Source: Lingula anatina
Taxonomy: Eukaryota > Brachiopoda > Lingulata > Lingulida > Lingulidae
Assembly: GCF_001039355.2 (NCBI RefSeq)
Contig: NW_019775347.1
Coordinates: 438,900-470,113, forward strand
Direction: 5' to 3'
DNA length: 31,214 nucleotides
Both the position numbers and the translations under genes were made by a program. Below the pieces are notes generated by a model, which saw nothing but the letters and a program-made list of their open reading frames with translations, did not search any database and had not been told where the DNA came from. This document shows, piece after piece, positions 11,342-20,127 of the stretch; positions within the stretch are counted from its first letter, which is position 1, and each line of letters starts with the position of its first letter.

Positions 11342-12470
11342 TGTTAATTCTTTAACTCACTTGATAGGCTTTCGACATGTAATAGTGCTATCAAAATAAA
11401 TGTAATTCAATAATCATAATCGTTACATTTTGATCGTTTTGCATAATGAAGAAGCCGTGCTCTTTATAATATATCCTGCTGATTCAGACTGATATAATTT
11501 CTTTCATTTCTTTATATATAGTACCGGTGCTATAGTTGGCTCTGTAGTCGGTTTCATCGCCCTGTGTGTCATCATAGGAGTCGCCATTGGTTGCAAAACC
11601 GGATGCTGTGGAAAAAGGAGACGGACAGGTAAGACAGAATGAAACACGTTCACGTGTTTTTTTTTTTTTTTTTTTTTTTTTTTTTGGAGGGGGGTAAAGC
11701 AGGACAAAAGACGCAAAGACGCATAATGGATATTATATGATGGAGGATGACGAGACGTAAAGGGTTGCTAAACGTGGTTAACACGTGGTCCTAGCAAAGG
11801 AGGTCGAGTTCTAGAAACGTCACTGGGCTGCAGAATTCAACAAAACCCTTTACCGAGTAGGCTGCTGTATCATGGAATGCTGAAATCAAACACTGTTTTG
11901 CCATTATTGTTACAGTGTATGGTATACGTTGTAAAGAGCAACAAAGAGAAAAGAGTTGTAAACGAGACATAATTGCATCTTGAACTACTACATGTACAGT
12001 GTATCGGTAGTATCCACGGCCGTACTAATTTGTGAGTTCTAATGCGTTTATCAGAACCTAAAGTACTGTCACAAAACGGATGTCAATTACTGTTTACTAC
12101 CGTGGATGCTGTAAATTTCTTTACAGTGACCAGACCCCCGGGTTATGGCATAGCAACGTTGAACACGCCGCCGACTACGCAAGATTCCTCAGTCGGGTAC
12201 GCCCCACCACCAACAAATACAGCGTATGGGCCAGGAATACCTCAACCGAATGAGGCTTATGAACCAGAAAAACAGCCACCGTATACAGGGCCAGGAAGTC
12301 ACCCTGAACAGCCGCCAGACGCAGAGCTTGGGCCAGGAATTCCACCTCCCAGTAACGCATTTGGAGCAGGATCGCCACCCGATGGAGAAGCAGCACCACT
12401 GGACGGTTATGATGCTCCCCCTCCCCCATACCCAGGCACAGATGATACTTACGCCCTACTCCAACGTTAA
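10318..12470 (+). CDS. Gene 2: Shisa/CYYR1-like membrane protein, 5' end not found
   Basis: Exons are 10318-10494, (10644-10871, broken), 11045-11270, 11522-11628 and 12127-12470. The exon at 5252-5428 may also belong. Skipping the broken exon keeps frame, because the flanking junctions are all phase 1. The product would be two or three Cys/Tyr-rich domains, a short WISW stalk, a TM helix with GxxxGxxxG, and a Pro-rich tail ending PPPPYPGTDDTYALLQ. The tail repeats are degenerate compared with genes 1 and 3, and the juxtamembrane reads IGCKTGCCGKRRR. A signal exon like those at 15708 and 25086 was not recognised upstream. The gene either uses a diverged first exon or is decaying. Function is inferred from the family: a surface protein coupled to WW-domain partners. 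Confidence 0.65.
10644..10871 (+). pseudogene. Gene 2 ectodomain exon 3, broken
   Basis: Acceptor TATTTACAG is intact and a donor ACAACAG|GTGGGT follows. The exon carries three lesions relative to its siblings. A 4-nt insertion after GAACATTGTTGC shifts the frame in the EYCC motif. A 36-bp in-frame insertion (about 10776-10811) lies after KYCC. A TAA replaces the Leu codon after TYSW. Because the exon is symmetric, skipping it would save the transcript. Confidence 0.75.
10771..10811. repeat. 36-bp hairpin insertion flanked by CGTAC
   Basis: A perfect 11-bp inverted repeat GGGAATTATAT...ATATAATTCCC (10778-10788 and 10792-10802) sits between two CGTAC words (10771-10775 and 10807-10811). Sibling exons have one CGTAC and no insert. 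It looks like a tiny insertion with a 5-bp duplication or a footprint. Confidence 0.6.
11045..11270 (+). CDS. Gene 2 last ectodomain exon (phase 1-2)
   Basis: 226 nt, acceptor TATTTACAG, donor AAATGT|GTACAT, leaving phase 2 as the TM exon needs. It encodes ANSGEYCCAYY...FHCPKFCCGTSISKYCC...NCPAP, then a short stalk WISWSSSTTTSGSINV. The stalk is shorter than in gene 3. Confidence 0.75.
11309..11337. repeat. CT microsatellite, gene 2 copy
   Basis: About fourteen CT units in the ectodomain-to-TM intron, at the same place as in genes 1 and 3. Confidence 0.9.
11522..11628 (+). CDS. Gene 2 TM exon
   Basis: 107 nt, acceptor TATATATAG, donor ACAG|GTAAG. It encodes TGAIVGSVVGFIALCVII then GVAIGCKTGCCGKRRRT. 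One Cys of the juxtamembrane cluster is replaced relative to gene 1, and the basic patch is stronger. Confidence 0.8.
12127..12470 (+). CDS. Gene 2 cytoplasmic tail exon
   Basis: Acceptor TTTCTTTACAG; the frame VTRPPGYGI... runs to TAA at 12468-12470, 113 residues. The GPGIPPP repeats are partly eroded (AYEPEKQPPYTGPGSHPEQ), but the C-terminal DAPPPPYPGTDDTY is kept. This suggests the terminal PPxY motif is under stronger constraint than the repeats. Confidence 0.8.
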
Positions 12471-13985
12471 TTCATCTGGCGCAGATAAACTTCAATGACT
12501 ACAGTGTGCCGGGTGTGGCAGGAGTGGTAGTCAAGGGAATGGAAGCAAATTTCGAGCCCACGCTTGAATTAAGCGTACAAAATTATATTAGTTTAGGACA
12601 TTCATCTCATATGTATATGTAAAGGTACATAACAATATGATTAGTACAGGTTGGGGTTAATCGAGGTATTGGTGTTAGTATATGGGACGAATGCCACCTG
12701 TACAAAGTAATGGGGAACGGACTATGGTTTCTAGCGGACTACCATTCTTGTCACAATTGCTGACTACGGGCCTGTGAAGCAAGTTTCCTTTAATTGGTGT
12801 TTTAAACCAAATGAATATAAAGGGATTTATGTCTAACTCTGAATGTGTATCCGGTGTTAGTTTCTTAAACAGTGCCTGGTGATTGCAGCTTTTCTGTATA
12901 TAGAAGAGATTGTCGTCAATTGCTTATGTATTCAAGAAAGTGATTAGACCTTATGTGTTTATATATAGTTCCCCATATCTTTTACTGAGTATTAGTCCAA
13001 TCATTAAATTAACTGGAGCTTGAATTCTTCGTGCAAATGTAAATTCAGCAAATATATTGATGACCAAAATGTGATTGGACACCACCAAATGTGATTTTAT
13101 ATATCAGACTGCTTGTTATATTTTTTTGTTTGAGTGATTATTTCGTGTCTGTTGTTAAACTTAACATAAGATGTACCGTTTCGATGGCCTTGTCTTACCG
13201 AGAGTTTTTTTAAAGTTAATGTTTTGATGTAAATTAATCTATCCATGTCGATTAATGAGTATTAAGGTAGGACTTTAAAAAATATGGAGAAAAACTGCTG
13301 TGAACTTTTTGAACTTTTAATTAAATGATATTAAGGTTTTCCTTTTTATATAATGTATAAGTTACCGAATTATGAATGTTTTTTCATCATTTAAGTGACG
13401 TGGGTCCCACTTACAAAATAATGTGTTTTATTTAACTTTTAAGTAAAATAATGAATATTTCTATGGCTTTCTTTGAATTCAAGTCATATATTTTTGTTAC
13501 GATATATGTTTCCTTTTTATTTTTAAACCAAATCTCTGTCTGGCAAAGTATCCTCTTTTCGTTCTAGATGTAAAATATTTTGAAAATATTTGAAATGTTA
13601 ATCTTTATCTATGTTGTGCGAACGGTAAAAGAGAATGTCTACAACTTAAAAGAAACGTATGGTTATCATAAATAGGACAAGGGACTTACTTCGAATGATT
13701 ATAGCTGTTAAGAATAGTTGTAAAATTGTTATACAGGTAATGAAATGTGAAAATTTTAACTTACATGAAACATCGGATAATAAAAATGAGACAATTACAA
13801 AAATAGTGATTATACAACATTCTGTGAAATACTCTGGGTCAGGATTTTCAGTGCATAACTATACTGTATATACACAAACGTGTAAGTAGTTTTTGTATTA
13901 AACGGAGCACTCATGTAACTTCGTTGTACTTCGAGTTATAGTGTTTTCTGGAAAGCTACCATTGGTGACGGCAACTAAATGCATA
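12471..13985 (+). other. Gene 2 3' UTR and conserved 3' flank
   Basis: Collinear with the gene 1 and gene 3 3' flanks. Contains family A element copy 3, a remnant of the CAGGCCC element at 12756-12774, and the GTGGGTCCCAC motif at 13400-13410. No coding frame; the open frames at 13659 and 13941 are unsupported. Confidence 0.6.
12512..12755. mobile_element. TIR element family A, copy 3 (gene 2), with extra insert
   Basis: Left end GGTGTGGCAGGAGTGGTAG, right end GCGGACTACCATTCTTGTCA. It is longer than its siblings by about 80 bp of unrelated AT-rich sequence (about 12545-12640). Its right end abuts the truncated CAGGCCC element, so a deletion joined the two. Confidence 0.55.
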
Positions 13986-13989
13986 CTGG

Positions 13990-15290
13990 TACTAGTACAT
14001 TTTTCTGGAAATTTCATTTCAAACAAGTGGATTCTGTGGCCATTTTCGCTGCTGAATACTAATCTAATTATTATTTTTTTTGTTTGTTTGTTTCAGATTA
14101 CATCTGATATTGGTTTCAAGCTATTTTTCAAATATCACTTCATTTTTTAAATATCACTTCGAATATGGCTTGTTATATATTCTTACAAGAATTAAGGTCA
14201 ATATGAAATTTCCCACTGAATGTGGCGCACATTTTGAAAATTCTTCATTATGGCTCATTCTGCTTGATTACTGCTGATTCCGAATAAGTGTGACGGGGGC
14301 TTTACAGTGCCTTCTGGTCTCAGTGTATTTCGTAATGATGCTTTCATGGTGGTGGTGAGATACTCTTAAACTACGCAACTGAAACTAAGTCCTATTCTAA
14401 TGTCAAGAGGTTAGAGGTTGTTAGAGGTTGATGCCACCTGACAAAGTTTTACCTGTTCTGAAGAAAAGTAAAATTAGACTTGGTTCCATACCTATATCTA
14501 TCCATCTGGACCGGTCTAACTCCCTGGTGAGTCTCACTAAATTGCTATCAACTAAACCGTATTAAATGCCTGTCACGCCTACCCCTAAAGTTAATTGCAA
14601 TTAAGCGAGAACCTCCTTGGAGATAGTTCGATCTAAAGTTAGTACGATAGCCTCTGGGAACGGTCTCTTATACAGCCAAATCGAAAAAAAATAATAAAAA
14701 ACATTCACCTCGAAGACTCACTTCAGAGTCAAATTGGGGCTTTAATAAATTGCTGTAAGGATAACCGTGTTTTATGATTTCTTTCGCATTTGTTTGACTT
14801 TTATGCATGTACCGGTGGATCTACTAAAATTAAAAAAAAAAAAAACACAGCAAGGCTGGCTACTGTAAAGTAATTATCCCAGGAAGTGCCTCCAGTTTGT
14901 ATACACTAAATGTATTCCTTCAAATTGTAATGGCAAATTAGCCTCGAAATTATGCATTACATAAATGCGAAGATATGCTTTGCTGCTGCGTTTAAACGAA
15001 ATGAAAAATTCAGAAATCACGTTTTAGCAAGCTATAGAAATAGCTGTTTATTTTAATCTTGCAAATCGATTGCTTTTAGGTTGCTTTCGAAAATTTATAT
15101 CTTTGAACTTGCTTGAAAACATTTTGTCAACAATATAAACTGTAAACAAGTGCACAGCCGTTGAGCATGTATCCTAGACATTGAAAATTATTTCATAAAC
15201 AACCTTAACAAAATCACATTAATATCTTATTAATTTTTTGATTATATTTTATCCTTTCATTTGAGACTTCATTTCAATAATAATTTGCTT
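13990..15290. other. Intergenic spacer, gene 2 to gene 3
   Basis: AT-rich, no gene seen. The only supported feature is the element at about 14483-14665. Confidence 0.45.
14483..14665. mobile_element. Possible diverged copy of the ATTCCCA...TAGAT element
   Basis: It shares CTAACTCCCTGG, CTAAATTGC and a right end near TCTGGGAACGGTCTCTTATACAG with the better-defined copy at 16891-17087. The termini are blurred. Confidence 0.35.
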
Positions 15291-15296
15291 AGAAAA

Positions 15297-15707
15297 CAAG
15301 GAAATATTGTATACGGGCCTACCTCGTACATCAAATTAATCATGAAATGATTATACATTAAACTAGACTTAAATGTGAAGAAGAGATGTTCCATATCCCC
15401 AGGTCAATGTTATGCACATTGCAAAGCGCCCTCTTTCTGATCGCGACCTAAATAAAAACTGCATACCTACTTACCTGGCGAACCTGTTTTTATAAATCCG
15501 TGTATAATACTGCATGACCCATTTGCTGAACGTGAGACCAAGATTCGGGGGCTACATCAGTTGACTTACACTGCGTTTTTAACGGCTCATAAGGATAGTC
15601 CAGTACATCGAATTAGGATTTAAGGGTCTAGCAATCACACCAAAACACCTAGAAGCCACCGTGCTTTTGGATAAAATAAAAGAACTGCAGGTTTCGCTAT
15701 CAACAAC
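15297..15707 (+). promoter_or_regulatory. Conserved 5' flank / 5' UTR of gene 3
   Basis: This block is nearly identical in order and sequence to the gene 4 upstream region (24150-24360 plus 24897-25085). Conserved words include CGGGCCTACCTCGTACATC, CTAAATAAAAACTGC (a possible TATA-like site), GACCCATTTGCTGAACG, TTTTTAACGGCTCATAAGG and TTAAGGGTCTAGCAATCA. It ends directly at the signal-peptide ATG. The promoter role is inferred from position and conservation; no start site is mapped. Confidence 0.5.
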
Positions 15708-15768
15708 ATGGCTGTCCAATTTAAGGCCATGTTGGCTTGTTTGTTTACGTTGCTGGCAATACACACAG
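15708..15768 (+). CDS. Gene 3 signal-peptide exon
   Basis: MAVQFKAMLACLFTLLAIH followed by T and a strong donor ACACAG|GTGCGT; it ends in phase 1. It is a typical signal peptide (short n-region with Lys, Leu/Ala-rich core). The only close match in the window is 25086-25149. Joining to 18625 gives ...THIS-type junction residues Thr-Val-Ser-Gly-Gly-Glu-Tyr-Cys-Cys. Confidence 0.85.
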
Positions 15769-18700
15769 GTGCGTATAGTAAAATGGGTTCTATATACAGT
15801 ATAGGCCTACGCTGTAGGTCCATCTATTTCAGCGATAATTGTAAAGTGCCCAATTTCACACTGGTAGACCTATATATACGGAGATCACAAACATTTGTGT
15901 TTAAAAAACTAACATCTCTACAAATGTGTTTTGATACTGGGCCATTCCGTGGTATTTCTTTGCTGTTATGGAAGGACATTTGACACTTCAAATGAAAATA
16001 TTTTCAAAAGTAAAAAAGTTACAAGGTCCATTTTTTGTATGTTTTTTCTTCTATATGTAAGTTATAATTAGGCAAAAAATTAGGTTTAAAAAAATTATGG
16101 TTACGAAAAATTATAATAAATAGCGTCTCGGAAGGACGTGAAGTGGACATGGAGTTTTAACTACGGTCGATCTAGTTAACCGACAGATATCGATCCCATG
16201 GTTGAGTGTATAATAGCCGGTGTGACGGGAATTGTAGTCCGTTGCCCATTACTATGTACAGGTGACATTCGGCCCACATAGGCTACCAACCCCAATACTC
16301 CGACTAACCCTGGACTTCCATTTCTGGGACGACCATTCCTGTCGCACCTGTCGAAAACGCATCTCGCCACCCCACACTTTAACTGTTTTCAAGCCGTGTT
16401 ATCAATTGTGTATTCACTTTTATGCTAATGTAGGCCTATACATCTACTTTCCCGCCCACACTGAAAGTTGGAAACTGATCAGGCAAGCAACCCCCGAATT
16501 GTGTGTAGTGGGATACGCCTATAAACATTCCCCTGGGGTTATAGGAGGGAAGGACACAGATGGGAGGGGAAGGGGTTTCTTCTATATGTATGTTAAATTC
16601 CAGATCACCAGTATTAAATTACATATTGCTACGATAACTACTTTAATCAAATAGTGACCTTGCTAGCATTAATAATTAAGTAGTAGGGGCCTATACATCC
16701 TGGATTGTGCAAGAACGATGTGTCGAAGATGACTCATATTTCATCAATTGAGTAGGCCTACTGGAGTTGGTCACGTCTGCGTTCACCTGTACATCTGTTT
16801 GTAATATGAATAGGTTAAGGCAACAACAAATATAATCTACAGTGGGTCTGTGATTACAGATGTAAATCCTCCCTTAGCGTCTTAGGGTGCATTCCCAGAG
16901 ATTTAGATCGATCCAGATATTTAGATTTAGATCGACCTAACTCCCTGGGGGTTCAAGCTAAATTGCAGTCAGTTAATTACCCCCTTACAGTTTTTAGTAG
17001 GAGGGACAGACATTTAAGCCGGTAAAGCTGACAGTAATCTAGTGAGACTCCCCATAGGGATAAATCAATCTAAAATCTGTGGGAATTGGGTCTTAGATAC
17101 AGATCCAAACGGTTAAAGAAGTCGAACCAGGAAGTGTACCTGGTTTAGAAGGGCAAATGATCTCACTGTAGGCGTACCTTCTCATTTTTTTCTGTGGCTC
17201 TTCGGGACGATTTTCGATTTCGAGGCCTATTAATACATCTGTCGCATTTGATAAATTCGCCGCGTGTGAAGGAAAGTTTCGTGCTACAGGCGCGTTGCTG
17301 TGTGTGTGTGTGGGGGGGGGGGGGGGGCAGGGGGGAGGGAGTGGAACCTACCGCACTTTTTGCTCGAAAAAGGTCCGCTCTGGGTAATTTTTGATCTAGA
17401 TACACAAAAGTTTTATGAGAAAAGGTCCACTGTTTAAATAAAAAAACCCTCCCTTTAAAATTGCTGGACACGGGCCTGTGCTTTTTGACTCAGGACTTGG
17501 CCACTTTGGGACCGAAAGTTTGTTTTTTATTAGTTTAGATTCGTGCACATTCATGTAGGTCTCAGCTTACAATGATTTTTATAAAATCATGCCACAGCAT
17601 TTGAGTTATAAGATGAGAAGTTATGCGTAGGCTACATGTTCAATTACAGTAGGCTACTGTAGGCGTACTGGGGGTATATACCACAGTAGATGAAAATTTT
17701 ATCTGTGATCTAAGGATTTAATCTTATAATATATAGCGGTAACTTCAGCTGGATACAAAGATGGATTAATATTTGAATAACTAAGTAAGCCATCGAATAC
17801 TAGAACTCATTGTATCTAAAAAATAGGACCCTATATGAACAGGTATGTTTGTTTATAGTCCTACCTTTTTTTATCGGCAACTATAACATACATAATGAAA
17901 TATTTAGACAGATAATCAAAGATTAAATATAAATATAATACTGATAATAATTACGGTAATTAAATACTGATAAATAAAAAAGAACATAAATATATAGAAA
18001 TACTTTCACTCGCTCATCCACCCATCCATACTACACGTATACATGCTTGTTGTGAGCTACATATCGGCAACTATAACGTACTAGAGGTGGATACTTTTAA
18101 AACACGTTATGGTAATGGAATGCGTTTCCATTTTGTATTAAACCTATCTTCTTTTCCTGTCTTTATAGCGATGTATTTTTCTATTTTCTTCTTCTGACTA
18201 AGAAAATGCAGAATAGTCACTTTTTTAGAACTCGTATGTGGGGTTGCTGGCAAACAATCGACCTCAAATTGAGAACAAATTGAGCTGTAAAGATTTACTG
18301 GTTTTATTACTAATAAGTAAGAAGGAATCCTTCTTATCATAGCCTTATATGAAAAAAGTCAAGAGTATTGAAGTGAGTTCCGTGTGGGGTTGCTTCCTGG
18401 CTTGGTGTCCATCTTTTTACTAAAAACTCTTTAAAAAACATTATTTTTTTATATATATTATTAAGAGTAACGTTAAAACGTCTATATGTTTCCTTGATTT
18501 AATGAAACGTGCTACAGGTACATGTAACAGATATAAAACAGTATAAAAATGGAAGTAATAATTTGATAAGGTTCTTTTTTTTTAACTTGACGCTTACTTT
18601 AGCCCATCTTATAAATGTTTCCAGTGAGCGGGGGTGAATATTGCTGTCCTTATTACACGTCATATGGCACTTACAAACCATTGAGCTACTGTTCCACGTA

Positions 18701-20085
18701 CTGCTGCGGAATATCTACCAGTAAATACTGCTGTACCTCGTCCTATAGTAGATACTACCCGAGTTATTCATTTAGTTCACTCTGCCCCGCCGTCACCAGT
18801 ACAACTACAACAACAGGTTCGTATGTAATAAGAGAGGAATGCATTTTTCACTTTGTCAGTTTTATGTACTGGTACAGGTTTGCTATCTTCGACGTTAATT
18901 GAAAACGGTGTGGTAGGGCCATTTGAGTTTTGACCTTCATTTTTTTAATGAGCTTTACCTTTGTCTTTACAGTACGTACAGTAGGTTCAGGAGAATATTG
19001 CTGCCCATATTACACGTCATCTGGCAGTTACAGAAGCTCTTTCTACTGTCCCCAGTACTGCTGCGGGACATCTACCAGTAAATACTGCTGTTCCTCGTAC
19101 TTAAGCAGATATTACAGGAGCTATTCTTATGTTTCCTCGTGCCCCACCCCCTCAAACCCCTGGAGTAGCTGGAGCAGCTGGAGCAGCTGGACTTCGAGCA
19201 CTACATCAGGCATGTTCCTCGTACTTAAAGGGATAATTAATGTAACTCTTCGTATGAGACCTGTATTTCACAATAAAAACATTGTGAACAACTAATAGAA
19301 ATATAATATATTCTGTTTTACCACAAAAACGGCCGTTATAGCTATTATTGTGATATCTGAGCTTGTCATCAGACTACGTGACCTGTATCGATGGTTATAC
19401 TCTGTATAATCTCTTAATTAAGAGATTATAACAAAAAAAAAACTTTTAAGAAAAAAAAACAGGGACTAACTTTGAATGTAAAAATGGATTCATTAACCAT
19501 TAGTAAGTATGGGAAAATTGTTGTTTACTTCAGGAAAATTCATAATTTGGCCAAAACGAAGAGTTATTATCCCTTTAAGCAGATGTTTTGGGTGTTATAC
19601 CTATAGCTGGTAATGTCCGCTCGCCACTCCACCTACCACCACAATAGGTGGGTTTGTAATAATAATAATAATAATAATCGATGTAATTTTTCATTTGGTC
19701 AGTGTATATACTGGTAAATGTAACCTACCATCAACGTTCCCACGGCACCCTTTGTTAAGAGACGACCATTTAAGTTCTGACCTTGACCTTTCCATGACCT
19801 TTGTATTTACAGTAAGTTCAGGAGAATACTGCTGCGCATATTACACGTCATATGGCAGTTACAGAAGCTCTTTCTACTGTCCCCAGTACTGCTGCGGGAC
19901 ATCTACCAGTAAATACTGCTGTTCCTCGTACTCTAGCAGATATTACAGAAGCTATTCCTATGTTTCCTCGTGCCCCACCCCCTCAAACCCCTGGAATAGC
20001 TGGAGTAACTGGGGCAGCTGGACTTTGAGCAATACATCAGGCATCATAAATGTGTACGTATATATTTTTTTCTTTCAAATCATCT

Positions 20086-20127
<42 letters not shown>

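Larger units (their letters stand above)
15769..18624. other. Gene 3 intron 1
   Basis: A 2.86-kb intron. It holds family A copy 4, an ATTCCCA-type element, a G-rich tract and a CAGGCCC-type element, and it has many TAGGCCTA palindromes. Its last 400 bp are homologous to the same part of gene 4 and to the sequence before 10318 and 5252. Confidence 0.7.

Noticed and set aside
15635-15983. Open frames around the gene 3 signal exon extending into the intron
   Set aside because: A strong donor follows the signal peptide at 15769 and the gene 4 counterpart diverges after it.
19377-19430. Palindromes as possible tRNA or structured RNA gene
   Set aside because: Perfect DNA palindrome without cloverleaf features; better explained as part of the MITE.
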